Notes: generated by a model from the sequence alone, not told the origin. Counted from the stretch's first letter, positions 32,597 through 41,070 are shown. The stretch is 64,000 bases of DNA from Bradyrhizobium sp. 21 (GCF_023073335.1 NZ_JADPJG010000031.1:73798-137797); one strand, 5' to 3'. Numbers and translations: made by a program.

Positions 32597-33598
32597 ATGA
32601 CTCTCTATAAATGGTCTCAAACGGCGTCCGCCGACGCGACTGCCGATTCTACGATCAACTGGGCGGAGGGGCAGTCTCCCTCCAGCGTCAATGACTCGGC
32701 GCGCGCGATGATGGCGGCGGTTGCGAAATATCGGGATGACGTCGCCGGCGCGACCGTGACGACCGGCACCTCGACGGCCTATGCGGTCAGCACCTACCAG
32801 GTGTTTCAGTCGCTCTCGCAATTGAATGGCCAGATGGTCGCTTTTACGCCCCACGTAACGAACGCGGCGGGCTCGCCCAACGTCACTCTTAATATTGACG
32901 GCCTCGGCGCGAAATCGATCCGAGCCGACCCCACCACGGAAATGCCAGCCGGCGTCTTGGTTTCCGGCACGCCCTATGTTGCGATCTACAATAATAGTTC
33001 TGGGTTGTTTCTTCTGCAAAACGTCTTCGGCAATCCGTACAACATCCCGATCGGCGGCAGCCTGGACTTCTGGGGATCTTTTGCGCCGAACAGCTCCTTC
33101 GCGCTGATGTATGGACAGGCCGTCTCCCGCACAACGTATGCCGTGCTGTTTTCGCTTCTTGGCACCACTCATGGCACGGGCGATGGGTCGACGACGTTCA
33201 ACATCCCCGACCTGCGAGGGCGGGTAGTTGCCGGCAGGGATGATATGGGGGGTGCTGCGGCTGGCCGTCTGACGTCGTCTTACTTTGGAGGCACGGCGAC
33301 TAACCTTGGTGCAACGGGTGGCTCGGAAAGCCATCCGCTGACAACGGCACAACTGGCCTCACACACACACTTGAATACGTTGATAGATCCTGGACACATG
33401 CACTCGTATCAGCGCGCCGAGATGGGCGAACAGAAGCCAGCATCCGGCGGAACTGCACCGTTTGCCGCTTATTCCTCACAAAATACGGGATCGGCGACTA
33501 CAGGGATCACAATCAACAACGTCGCAGCAGGCGGTGGAAATGCTCATAACAATACAAAACCTACGATCATCGCCAGTAAGCTGCTGCGGATTATTTAG
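32597..33598 (+). CDS. tail fibre with phage tail-collar domain
   Basis: 333 aa. The N-terminal attachment segment (WSQTASADATADSTINWAEG, SVNDSARAMMAAVAKYRDD) is common in rhizobial prophage fibres. A tail-collar domain follows from ~residue 150: GSLDFWGSFAPNSSFALMYG, GDGSTTFNIPDLRGRVVAG, and the His-containing ASHTHLNTL. It ends in a Gly/Asn-rich tip. It probably mediates host surface binding. Its 3' end overlaps the opposite-strand methyltransferase by 8 bases. Confidence 0.85.
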   Translation: MTLYKWSQTASADATADSTINWAEGQSPSSVNDSARAMMAAVAKYRDDVAGATVTTGTSTAYAVSTYQVFQSLSQLNGQMVAFTPHVTNAAGSPNVTLNIDGLGAKSIRADPTTEMPAGVLVSGTPYVAIYNNSSGLFLLQNVFGNPYNIPIGGSLDFWGSFAPNSSFALMYGQAVSRTTYAVLFSLLGTTHGTGDGSTTFNIPDLRGRVVAGRDDMGGAAAGRLTSSYFGGTATNLGATGGSESHPLTTAQLASHTHLNTLIDPGHMHSYQRAEMGEQKPASGGTAPFAAYSSQNTGSATTGITINNVAAGGGNAHNNTKPTIIASKLLRII

Positions 33599-34319
33599 AG
33601 GCTCTATGCCATCGCATCATTTGATGATCTTGCGGGATGATTGATCCGATAGCGTCCTCTGGAAAAAAGATAAAATCTCGATGGCCGCTCAATCCGAACT
33701 TAGGATGAGGGGTTCGTGAGAGTTCGTCTACCCGTGCGTATGTCTTCCCAAGAAACATAACGCCCAAATAGCCGAGACCGCTAAAGAACTCTAGCAACGG
33801 GGCAATTTCTCCCGACATGCTCTCAAACTGGATGACCGGAGAGAACCTACGAATCAAATTTTCTCCGCCACGAAAAACCTTCAGTTCATGCCCCTCTACG
33901 TCGCACTTGATAAATTTCAAATTCGAAATCGGTCCAATATCATCTAGCTTGGCGAGCTTAACAGGTATTGAAGTGCCGATGTTCCTAGAGAGAGAGGCAC
34001 TCCCGTCTCCAGGACGCTTTCTTGACAGTTGAGAGACGCCATCAGCGTCAGAAAATGCAAGATTGACTATCTCGACATTAGGTCCAAGCCGGCGCTGACG
34101 AATATACTCGGCCATCTCCGGCTGAGGTTCTATTGCGAGAACTCGACCGCGCCGTCCAACTGCTTTAGCCAGCCAATACGAATAGATGCCTTTATTGGCG
34201 CCAATATCCAGAACGGTGGCGCCAGTCAGCCGCAATTGCAGAAGAGTCTTGATCTGCAAACTTTCGGTTCTCAGCCTGTAGCGCAGGCATCGAACTAAAA
34301 AATGAACATCCTCGAGCAT
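33591..34319 (-). CDS. FkbM-family methyltransferase
   Basis: A 242-aa SAM-dependent methyltransferase. Motif I is TVLDIGANKGIYSYWLAKAV (residues ~35-54), an acidic motif II is VLAIEPQPEM, and the FkbM signature is FIKCDVEGHELKVFRGG (~137-153). It likely O-methylates a glycan or small molecule. It is the only core-region gene on the minus strand and is AT-richer than its neighbours. It sits tail-to-tail with the tail fibre, suggesting a lysogenic-conversion gene that alters a surface glycan, the probable receptor. This role is inference. Confidence 0.85.
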   Translation of the reverse strand: MLEDVHFLVRCLRYRLRTESLQIKTLLQLRLTGATVLDIGANKGIYSYWLAKAVGRRGRVLAIEPQPEMAEYIRQRRLGPNVEIVNLAFSDADGVSQLSRKRPGDGSASLSRNIGTSIPVKLAKLDDIGPISNLKFIKCDVEGHELKVFRGGENLIRRFSPVIQFESMSGEIAPLLEFFSGLGYLGVMFLGKTYARVDELSRTPHPKFGLSGHRDFIFFPEDAIGSIIPQDHQMMRWHRASK

Positions 34320-34359
34320 ATCTTGAGGCTACTACTACAACCCCCAACCGAGTCAACCC

Positions 34360-35046
34360 ATGGTAGACCTAAACGCCCTCGCTCGGGCGAACGCCGACCG
34401 CTGGTCAAAAGCCAAGCTGACCCGGAAATCCGAGGCCGGCGCTATTGCTTTGCGGCTCTACAAGGCCAAGCCCCGTTACCAGGCCGTCGAGCGAGAGACC
34501 GGGGTCCCTTGGCCGGCCATTGCGGTCATTCATGAGCGGGAATCCTCCCAAGACTGGAGGGCTTCGCTGGCTCAGGGCGACCCCTGGAACCGGGTCTCGG
34601 TTCACGTGCCGGCCGGACGAGGTCCTTTCGTCTCTTGGGAGGCGGCCGCCATCGATGCGCTGGTCAAGTGTCCGCCCTTCCTCGCGCGCCACAAGGACTG
34701 GTCGACCGCGGCAGCGTTGACCGCGCTCGAAACCTACAACGGCATTGGTTACGCAGCCCGGGCCGTGCCGTCGCCCTATCTCTGGTCCGGGACGAACCAA
34801 TACCGCGCCGGAAAGTACGTCCGGGACGGCGTCTACGATCCAGGCAAAGTCGATCCTCAACTGGGATGCGCTGCACTCATGATCGCCCTGATGGAGCTCG
34901 ATCCCGAAATCAGCTTTGCGGGAGCGAAGAGTGCAAAGAGCCCGGCGGCCGGCGACCCGGCGCGACCATCACTGACGAACCCGTCGAAAGGCTCGATCGG
35001 CGCGTTCGTGATCAATTTGGTCCGAGCGATTCTTGGAAGGAAATGA
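34360..35046 (+). CDS. phage endolysin, lysozyme family
   Basis: 228 aa. The central domain has WPAIAVIHERESSQDWRASL with the likely catalytic Glu, then PWNRVSVHVPAGRGPF, ALTALETYNGIGYAARAVPS and YLWSGTNQYRAGKYV. These are features of the lysozyme family proteins encoded by alphaproteobacterial phages. A basic N-terminal extension and a C-terminal hydrophobic patch (GAFVINLVRAILG) flank it. It would cleave peptidoglycan for lysis. It heads a cassette of overlapping membrane genes (35043-36119). Confidence 0.8.
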   Translation: MVDLNALARANADRWSKAKLTRKSEAGAIALRLYKAKPRYQAVERETGVPWPAIAVIHERESSQDWRASLAQGDPWNRVSVHVPAGRGPFVSWEAAAIDALVKCPPFLARHKDWSTAAALTALETYNGIGYAARAVPSPYLWSGTNQYRAGKYVRDGVYDPGKVDPQLGCAALMIALMELDPEISFAGAKSAKSPAAGDPARPSLTNPSKGSIGAFVINLVRAILGRK

Positions 35047-35198
35047 ACATGCGGACGATCCTCGACATCCTCCTCTTTGCCGCAGGCTTTGGCCTTTGCT
35101 GGTTCTGCAAGGAACCGGTCCTCCGGTTCGTGACCGGCACCGACGCCCTGATCAAGTCGCTCGAGGCAAGACTTTCCGCGCTGAGGGGCAAACCGTGA
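35043..35198 (+). CDS. small single-pass membrane protein of lysis cassette (51 aa)
   Basis: ATG 35043 overlaps the endolysin stop (ATGA). One membrane helix (ILDILLFAAGFGLCWFCKE) and a basic amphipathic tail (ALIKSLEARLSALRGK). Size, topology and position suit a holin or antiholin component. Its stop shares a base with the next start (TGATG). Confidence 0.6.
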   Translation: MNMRTILDILLFAAGFGLCWFCKEPVLRFVTGTDALIKSLEARLSALRGKP

Positions 35199-35449
35199 TG
35201 CTCGCAAGAATCAAAGCGGCCTGCCTGCACTCCATGACCATTGCCTGGAGCTATTGCATCGCGCTCGCCGGTGCGCTGGCATCAATCATCGACGACCTTG
35301 TCGATGCGCTTGGCGATCCCGGCGTCAAGGATCAGATCAACTCGGCCATCGGCGACGTCACGACGACGGGACGCATCATGCTGGTGATCTCCGTCGTAAC
35401 CATCATTGCGCGCCTGCGAACCCTTCGGAGAAAAGACCAATGTGGATGA
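35198..35449 (+). CDS. putative holin-like membrane protein (83 aa)
   Basis: Coupled to the preceding gene (TGATG). Two hydrophobic helices (SYCIALAGALASIIDDLVDA and IMLVISVVTIIARL), with a short basic C-terminus. A two-helix protein next to an endolysin is a likely holin, inferred from topology and context. Confidence 0.6.
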   Translation: MLARIKAACLHSMTIAWSYCIALAGALASIIDDLVDALGDPGVKDQINSAIGDVTTTGRIMLVISVVTIIARLRTLRRKDQCG

Positions 35450-35823
35450 CACTCATCTCGTTTCTCGGTGGCCCCGTCGTCAAGGCGCTGATCGATGCCT
35501 ATAGCGCGAAGCTGAAGGCTGAAAATGTCGACAGCAAGATCGCGGCGGATCTCGCGGCCAGCGAGATCGCGTCGCAGACGGCTGAAACGAAAGCCGTCAT
35601 GCAGTACCGCATCGCGGAGATCGGGCACTGGCATGAACCGGACAAGTTGATGGGCTATTGCGTCGCGCTTTACTTCGCAAAACTCCTGGTCTGGGACAAA
35701 GTCCTCGGCTTTGGTTCCACGGAAGCCTTGGCGGGATTTGCGGCGATCACCGCCAATCTGGTTGTCTCATTCTACTTCGCCAAGCGCGGCTTCGAGAATG
35801 TCGCGAGGATCATCAAGCGGTGA
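35440..35823 (+). CDS. membrane protein of lysis cassette, holin-type (127 aa)
   Basis: ATG 35440 overlaps the previous gene by 10 bases. The N-terminus WMTLISFLGGPVVKALIDAY precedes a charged helix (residues ~25-60). Two hydrophobic helices follow (LMGYCVALYFAKLLVWDKVL, ALAGFAAITANLVVSFYFA). Similar proteins are annotated as three-segment phage holins. It is coupled to the next gene by a GTGA overlap. Confidence 0.65.
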   Translation: MWMTLISFLGGPVVKALIDAYSAKLKAENVDSKIAADLAASEIASQTAETKAVMQYRIAEIGHWHEPDKLMGYCVALYFAKLLVWDKVLGFGSTEALAGFAAITANLVVSFYFAKRGFENVARIIKR

Positions 35824-36119
35824 AGATGCCAGATGTCGAGATCAGGGCGATCGTTGCCGAGACGCTGGCCGAGCAGCACAGGCTTCAGCAGGCGAATATC
35901 GATGCGATTGTATTGAAGACGGTGGCATCGATGCTGGCCTCTTTTGGAGTCGAGGACGACGATCGAAAGGAGCTGAGGGCCGACTTTCAGCACCTGCGCC
36001 GATGGCGGACGAGCGTGGAGCAGGCGCAGAGCTACACCTTCAAGGCCGTGATTACGGTGATCGCCACCGGCCTGATGGGTGCGGTTTGGCTAGGCGTCAA
36101 GGTCGTGCTCGGTAAATGA
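35820..36119 (+). CDS. coiled-coil protein with C-terminal membrane anchor
   Basis: Starts at GTG 35820 overlapping the previous stop, or at ATG 35826. A helical soluble part (DVEIRAIVAETLAEQHRLQQ, DRKELRADFQHLRRWRTSVE) is followed by a single membrane helix near the end (AVITVIATGLMGAVWLGVKV). It is possibly a spanin-like or lysis-timing protein. Unusually, the anchor is C-terminal. Confidence 0.6.
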   Translation: MKMPDVEIRAIVAETLAEQHRLQQANIDAIVLKTVASMLASFGVEDDDRKELRADFQHLRRWRTSVEQAQSYTFKAVITVIATGLMGAVWLGVKVVLGK

Positions 36120-36174
36120 CCTTCGCGTGGCGCCAACCTCGCCGCGTGCCCGACTAAAGGATCGTTTCGCTCCA

Positions 36175-36615
36175 ATGAGTCATCCCATGTACAGAATTCG
36201 TATCGTCGATGCGTCCGATGATGACGTCGTCGACACCTTGTCCGATTTGCACCAACTGACGTTTTTCGATACCGCGGCGATGCCCCAGTTCGACTTTGGA
36301 GCGTGGTGGCTGGCCTATCACGGCGACGACGCGATCGCCTTTGCCGGCGTCGTGCCATCCACGTACGCGCGAAATAGCGGCTACTTCTCCAGGGTCGGGG
36401 TCGTGCAGCGGCATTGGGGGCGGGGACTTCAGCGCAGGCTGATGCGGGCGGTCGAGGCACGAGGGCGGCGCATCGGGTGGGACAGCATCGTCTCCGATAC
36501 GACGAGCAATCCGGTGTCTGCCAATAATTTCATTCAGGCAGGTTATCGGCTCTACGAACCCGAGGTGCCCTGGGCTTGGTCGCATACCCTTTATTGGCGA
36601 AGGTCGCTTCACTGA
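36175..36615 (+). CDS. GNAT-family acetyltransferase
   Basis: 146 aa from ATG 36175. The GNAT core is clear: FAGVVPSTYARNSGYFSRVG, the acetyl-CoA loop QRHWGRGLQRRLMRAV (Q-x-x-x-G-x-G-L), and SNPVSANNFIQAGYRLYEPE. It would transfer an acetyl group to an amine of unknown identity. It lies after the lysis genes and before the terminator at 36700, so it is the last gene of the prophage block. It may be a virion accessory or a host-fitness gene. Confidence 0.75.
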   Translation: MSHPMYRIRIVDASDDDVVDTLSDLHQLTFFDTAAMPQFDFGAWWLAYHGDDAIAFAGVVPSTYARNSGYFSRVGVVQRHWGRGLQRRLMRAVEARGRRIGWDSIVSDTTSNPVSANNFIQAGYRLYEPEVPWAWSHTLYWRRSLH

Positions 36616-36699
36616 CGGTTCGAGCAGGTTTCCCGCGATGCGGAACGTGGCTGTTACAACGCGCGAGACGCGGTACCGACGGCATGTCCAGAATGTCCA

Positions 36700-36734
36700 G
36701 GGCCCGGCAGCTTCGGCTGCCGGGCCCTTTTTTT
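36700..36734 (+). terminator. strong intrinsic terminator closing the prophage block
   Basis: A perfect 12-bp stem GGGCCCGGCAGC (36700-36711) and GCTGCCGGGCCC (36716-36727) with a TTCG loop, then seven Ts. It separates the phage operon from the catabolic genes starting at 36846. I take it as the right limit of the element. Confidence 0.92.
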
Positions 36735-36845
36735 CGTATTCGAGCGATGCGGGTGAGGCACTTGCGAAGTCGGCGGTGGCGGGCTTTAAGTTTGCTCTCG
36801 CAGAAAATTCGGCGGCCATAAGCCGATGTAAAGGGAGCCCTATCG

Positions 36846-38114
36846 ATGCCCACCAAGCCTCAACTGCCGGAACGTTCGTCACGGGCGACAGGAGGGCCGA
36901 CCGCACTCGATGGTGTGCTGGTCGTTGATTTTACGCGTGTGGTTGCCGGTCCCGCCTGTACGCAGACGCTTGCTGATTTCGGCGCGCATGTCATCAAGAT
37001 CGAGAATCCAGACGGTGGTGACGACACGCGTGCGTATGAACACGCCGAAATCGGTGGCGAGAGTGCTGCCTATCTGAGCCTGAACCGCAACAAGCGCGGC
37101 ATCGCGCTCGATCTTACCGTGCCGGAGGCTCGTGAGATTGCGCTGGATCTGATTCGCAAGGCCGATGTCGTCGTCGAGAACTTTTCCAGCGGGGTCATGC
37201 GGAAATTTGGCCTCGACTATGAGGCTGTCGTGCCACTCAATCCGCGGCTGGTCTATTGCTCGATCTCCGCCTATGGGCGCACCGGACCGTTTGCCTCGCG
37301 TCCCGGTTTTGATCCGATCACCCAGGCGGAAAGCGGCTTCATGTCGCTCAACGGATTTGCCGATGGTCCGGCGGTTCGCACCGGCCCGCCGATCGTGGAC
37401 ATGGCGACGGGGATGTCCGCCTGCAACGCTATCCTGATGGCACTGTTGGCGCGGGATCGGCTCGGGCGCGGCCAGCATGTCGAGGTCGCCTTGTTCGACA
37501 TCGCGATGGCGATGACGGGCTTCTACGGCATGGCCTATCTGATCAACGGCGAGAACCCCGGGCGGTTCGGCAATTCGCCGAGCGGGTCTCCCACCGTCGG
37601 CGTCTACGAGGCCTCCGATGGACCGCTCTACATGGCGTGTGCCAACGACCGGCTCTATCGCAGGCTCGTGGTCGAGGTGCTGAACAGGCCAGATCTCATT
37701 AACGATCCGCAGTTTGCAACGCGCAAAGCCCGCTCCGAGAACAAGGAGCTTTTGCGGGCAGCCATCGCGGAGGTCTTTGCAGGCGATACCCTCGAGAATT
37801 GGATGACGAAGATGAAGCTGGCCAATATCCCGGTCGGCTATCTCCGGACGGTCGAGGAGGGGTTCAACGCACCGGAGTCGCGCGAGCGACATCGCCTGAG
37901 CCAGATTCCGCATCGTACGGCAGAGTGGGTCCCCAACATCGAGCCGCCGATTGCCATGAGCCTGACGGGCGCGATTGATCCCATCGCCGCCCCCCTGTTG
38001 GGCGAGCACACCGAGGACGTCTTGCGTGATACGCTTGGTTACGACCAGCGTCGGATCGCGGAGTTTGCCCAAAAGGGGGTCTTCGGCTCAAGCAAGCCCT
38101 CGACGGCGGTTTGA
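36846..38114 (+). CDS. CaiB/BaiF family CoA-transferase
   Basis: A 422-aa class III CoA-transferase that would move CoA between carboxylic acids via an aspartyl-CoA intermediate. Typical are the N-terminal LVVDFTRVVAGPACTQTLAD, HVIKIENPDGGDDTR, VVVENFSSGVMRKFGLDY, and the catalytic Asp (D156) in RPGFDPITQAESG. An AAGGGAG ribosome-binding site precedes the ATG at 36846. It starts a run of catabolic genes on the same strand and may activate the imported substrate or a ring-cleavage product. The donor and acceptor acids are unknown. Confidence 0.88.
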   Translation: MPTKPQLPERSSRATGGPTALDGVLVVDFTRVVAGPACTQTLADFGAHVIKIENPDGGDDTRAYEHAEIGGESAAYLSLNRNKRGIALDLTVPEAREIALDLIRKADVVVENFSSGVMRKFGLDYEAVVPLNPRLVYCSISAYGRTGPFASRPGFDPITQAESGFMSLNGFADGPAVRTGPPIVDMATGMSACNAILMALLARDRLGRGQHVEVALFDIAMAMTGFYGMAYLINGENPGRFGNSPSGSPTVGVYEASDGPLYMACANDRLYRRLVVEVLNRPDLINDPQFATRKARSENKELLRAAIAEVFAGDTLENWMTKMKLANIPVGYLRTVEEGFNAPESRERHRLSQIPHRTAEWVPNIEPPIAMSLTGAIDPIAAPLLGEHTEDVLRDTLGYDQRRIAEFAQKGVFGSSKPSTAV

Positions 38115-38224
38115 GCAGCTCTTTCGGTCAGCCGGAATTTGGTGCGGGCGCACCGCGCTCTTGTTGCGTCGGCTTGATTTGGTGAGGGGCCCGCCGCATA
38201 AGTATGTGGGAGCGAGGGATACGA

Positions 38225-39454
38225 ATGGCGCCTGGTCAAGAGCCGAGCATGAGCCAGCCGACGCGGCAGGAAGCCGGCGAGCGCGCCTATGAGGCAGTGA
38301 TCGAGAAGGCTCGGGCGCTCCTGCCGCGGCTGCGGGAGCGGGCGGCTCGGACCGAAGAGCTGCGGCATCTTCCACCGGAAACCGAGAAGGATCTGCACGA
38401 CGCTGGTCTGTTCCGGATGCTCCAACCGGTTCGCATTGGCGGCGGCGAACTCGACTATGTCGCCCTTGTCGACTGCGCTGAGCTGCTCGGGCGGGCGGAC
38501 GCGTCTGTGGCGTGGAATCTCGCCAACCTGGCAAGCCACCACTGGATGCTCGGCATGTTCGAGCCGAAGGCGCAGGATCTGGTCTGGGGCCGTGATCCGG
38601 GCGCGCTGATCGCATCCTCGTTCATTTTTCCTGCCGGTCGCGCCACGAGGGTCGAAGGCGGATACAGATTGCATGGCAGCTGGCCGTTCTCCTCCGGCGT
38701 TGCCTCCTGCGAATGGAACATGCTTGCGAGCGTTGTTTACTCTGACGACGAAGCCGACGGCATCCAGTATCGAATCTTTCTGCTGCCGAAGGCCGATTAC
38801 AAGGTCCTCGACACCTGGAACGTCACTGGACTGCGCGGGACGGGGTCTTGCGACGTGGAGGTCAGGGACGTCTTCGTGGCTGACCACATGACGGTCGCGG
38901 TCGGAGATCTTGCCGGCGGGCCCACGCCGGGAAGCAAGGTCAATCTCAATCCGCTGTATAAGCTTCCCGTGTTCTCGCTGTTTCCTTACGTCCTGTCGGG
39001 CGTGGCGCTGGGGAACGCACAGGCTTGCCTGGACGACTATGTCGAGGTCGCACGTCATCGCATATCGACCTACAATCGCGCCAAGCTGAGCGACTTTCAA
39101 AGCACCCAGATCAAGATCGCCGAAGCCTCGGCGAAGATCGACGCTGCACGGTTGATCATGCGTTCGGCCTGTCTGAATGCCATGGAGGAGGCGCGGCGCG
39201 GTCATATTCCCGATATGGCGACCAAGACCAGATATCGGCGCGACGGGGCTTTTTCAGTAAACTCCTGCACGGATGCGGTGTCGATGCTGTTTGCCGCGAG
39301 CGGAGCGCGGGGCCTGTTCACGTCGGGCGTGTTACAGCGGCAGTTCCGCGATGCGCACGCGATCAACTCACATCTCGCATTCAATTTCGATGCGGCCGGG
39401 ACCAATTATGGACGCGTGGCGCTGGGCCTGCCGTCCGAGAATCTCACGCTTTGA
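38225..39454 (+). CDS. acyl-CoA dehydrogenase-fold flavin monooxygenase (oxygenase component)
   Basis: About 409 aa from ATG 38225 (an ATG at 38249 is also possible). It has the acyl-CoA dehydrogenase fold but belongs to the two-component monooxygenases (HsaA/DszC/HpaB-like group). Segments include GGGELDYVALVDCAELLGRA, SSFIFPAGRATRVEGGYRLH, SWPFSSGVASCEWNM, DTWNVTGLRGTGSCDVEVRD. The following gene is a flavin reductase, which supplies reduced flavin, so it should hydroxylate an aromatic or heterocyclic ring with O2. The substrate is unknown. Confidence 0.85.
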   Translation: MAPGQEPSMSQPTRQEAGERAYEAVIEKARALLPRLRERAARTEELRHLPPETEKDLHDAGLFRMLQPVRIGGGELDYVALVDCAELLGRADASVAWNLANLASHHWMLGMFEPKAQDLVWGRDPGALIASSFIFPAGRATRVEGGYRLHGSWPFSSGVASCEWNMLASVVYSDDEADGIQYRIFLLPKADYKVLDTWNVTGLRGTGSCDVEVRDVFVADHMTVAVGDLAGGPTPGSKVNLNPLYKLPVFSLFPYVLSGVALGNAQACLDDYVEVARHRISTYNRAKLSDFQSTQIKIAEASAKIDAARLIMRSACLNAMEEARRGHIPDMATKTRYRRDGAFSVNSCTDAVSMLFAASGARGLFTSGVLQRQFRDAHAINSHLAFNFDAAGTNYGRVALGLPSENLTL

Positions 39455-39463
39455 GGCCGGCCG

Positions 39464-40027
39464 ATGAATGATCTGCCGAAGCAGCCGGCCCTTCCCGATC
39501 CAGCCAACGAACTCGCCAGCGACAGCTCGACGATCGATCCCCGTGATTTTCGCAGCGCGCTCGGCACCTACGCCACGGGCGTGACGATCATCACAGCCGC
39601 TGCTCCTGATGGCAAGCCTTATGGCCTGACGTGCAATTCGTTCGCCTCGGTCTCGCTGAATCCTCCGCTGATTCTTTGGAGCCTGGTCGTCTATTCCTCC
39701 AGTCTGACCATCTTCCAGAACGCCAGCCATTTCACCGTCAACGTGCTTGGCGCGTCGCAACAGGCGCTTGCGATCAAATTCGCCAAGTCATCGGACGACA
39801 AGTTCACCGGCGTGGACTGGGCGCCGGGCCTCGGAAACGCGCCGGTGCTCGCCGAGAGCGTCGCCAATTTTCAGTGCCGCTCGGTCAATCGCTATTACGG
39901 CGGTGACCACGTGATCTTTCTCGGTGCGGTCGAGGCCTATACTTACAATGCAAAGGAGCCGCTGCTCTTCGCGCGGGGCGCGTTTGGCCGATTTCTCGTC
40001 GAGGACGGCCCTAAGCAGTCACCCTAA
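39464..40027 (+). CDS. flavin reductase, partner of the 38225 monooxygenase
   Basis: A 187-aa flavin-reductase-like split-barrel protein. FRSALGTYATGVTIITAAAP opens the domain. The flavin/NADH-site pattern GLTCNSFASVSLNPPLILWS, SHFTVNVLGASQQALAIKFA and the late YGGDHVIFLGAVE follow. It would reduce FMN or FAD with NAD(P)H and hand it to the oxygenase encoded 10 bases upstream. The first ~25 residues are a non-conserved extension. Confidence 0.88.
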   Translation: MNDLPKQPALPDPANELASDSSTIDPRDFRSALGTYATGVTIITAAAPDGKPYGLTCNSFASVSLNPPLILWSLVVYSSSLTIFQNASHFTVNVLGASQQALAIKFAKSSDDKFTGVDWAPGLGNAPVLAESVANFQCRSVNRYYGGDHVIFLGAVEAYTYNAKEPLLFARGAFGRFLVEDGPKQSP

Positions 40028-40052
40028 CGTGCTTCATCTCGCGCTCGACGGT

Positions 40053-40961
40053 TCAGTGCTCCCCCGCCGAAAGCTTGTAGATCTCGAGCGCATCCGCATC
40101 CGCGCCTCGCGCGGCCTTGGCGAGCCTGAAAAGCTGCCCCGCAAGCGAGGCCATGGGCACCGGCGTCGACGTCGCCCGGGCGACATCGGCAACCGTATCG
40201 AGATCCTTGAGCATGGTAGCGATGTGACCGAGCGGCGGAGAGTGAATGCCCTGGGCCATCCGCGGCACGAACAGCTGAAGCGGAATGGAGTCCGCGAAGC
40301 CGCCGGCGAGTGCTTCGGGCAATCGGTTCGCGTCGATTCCGGCGTTCACGGCAAGGCGCGTTGCTTCCGCAAGGACGGCCATCGCGCATCCGACGATCAC
40401 CTGGTTGCAGAGCTTTGTGGTCTGGCCGGCGCCGGTCGGGCCCATATGGGTGAACCTGCGTGCCATAGCGAGCACATAGGGCCGGACCCTCTCGATGTCG
40501 CCTGCTTCCCCACCGGCCATGATCGCAAGGGTGCCTTCCTCCGCGCCCTTAGTGCCGCCGGACACTGGTGCATCGATCCAGCCCGCGCCGTTCGCAGCTT
40601 TCAGTCGCGTTGCAAGGTCTCGTGCAGCGCCAGGATGGATCGACGAGAAGTCGACCACGAGCTTCCCTGCGCCGGGAGCGGTTGAAAGGCCTTCGGGCCC
40701 GAAGATCACCTCCTCGACGGCGGCGGCATCCGTCACGCACATGAAGACGATGCCGGCGCTCTCCATCAACTCGCGTGGGGTGGCAGCGCGCCTGGCGCCG
40801 GCCTCGACGAGCGCAGCCGCCTTGCCTTCCGAGCGATTCCAGACAGTGACCTGATGGCCAACCTTGAGCAGGCGCCGGGTCATGGGTGCCCCCATGAGAC
40901 CAAGGCCGAGATAGCCGAGCCTCTCGCCACCGTGCGGGTTTGCCTTGCTCGCATCAGCCAT
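40053..40961 (-). CDS. NAD(P)-dependent 3-hydroxyisobutyrate dehydrogenase-like enzyme
   Basis: 302 aa from the ATG at 40961, with GGAAGGAGG six bases upstream. A Rossmann motif GLGLMGAPMTRRLLKVGH, substrate strand APVSGGTKGAEEGTLAIMAGG, catalytic Lys in GAGQTTKLCNQVIVG, and the usual C-terminal PVPMASLAGQLFRLA. It oxidises a beta-hydroxyacid or reduces a semialdehyde. It runs opposite to its neighbours and shares a divergent promoter region with the ABC binding-protein gene. Confidence 0.88.
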   Translation of the reverse strand: MADASKANPHGGERLGYLGLGLMGAPMTRRLLKVGHQVTVWNRSEGKAAALVEAGARRAATPRELMESAGIVFMCVTDAAAVEEVIFGPEGLSTAPGAGKLVVDFSSIHPGAARDLATRLKAANGAGWIDAPVSGGTKGAEEGTLAIMAGGEAGDIERVRPYVLAMARRFTHMGPTGAGQTTKLCNQVIVGCAMAVLAEATRLAVNAGIDANRLPEALAGGFADSIPLQLFVPRMAQGIHSPPLGHIATMLKDLDTVADVARATSTPVPMASLAGQLFRLAKAARGADADALEIYKLSAGEH

Positions 40962-41052
40962 AGGTTGCCTCCTTCCGTCGCTCCGCGATGCCGCTTTACC
41001 ATACATCGCAGATCGGAAGGCGAAACTGCCTGGCCCGCATGGCTTGCCTGAT

Positions 41053-41070
41053 TGTTTGAACCATGAAACA
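41053..41070. promoter_or_regulatory. candidate operator in divergent promoter
   Basis: TGTTT-N8-AAACA is a perfect 5-bp inverted repeat lying between the divergent genes at 40961 and 41126. It could bind a regulator of this catabolic block. No regulator gene is adjacent, and the match could be chance. Confidence 0.3.

Larger units (their letters stand above)
3797..36734 (+). mobile_element. podovirus-type prophage-like element with cargo modules
   Basis: About 33 kb of co-oriented genes in P22/SU10/T7-like order: terminase, split portal, SU10-type capsid, head-tail joining proteins, gp4-like adaptor, gp10-like tail protein, internal virion candidates, tail collar fibre, endolysin and small membrane proteins. 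Cargo genes sit in most intergenic gaps and inside the portal gene. No integrase, repressor, replication genes or att repeats are visible. The ends are therefore approximate, taken from the first phage-type gene (3797) and the terminator after the last (36734). The split portal and several frameshifts argue that it cannot make normal virions unaided. Confidence 0.8.

Noticed and set aside
3555..36846. Attachment sites or integrase for the prophage
   Set aside because: No matching direct repeats were found by eye at the proposed ends, no tRNA is adjacent, and no tyrosine or serine recombinase with an active site is present.
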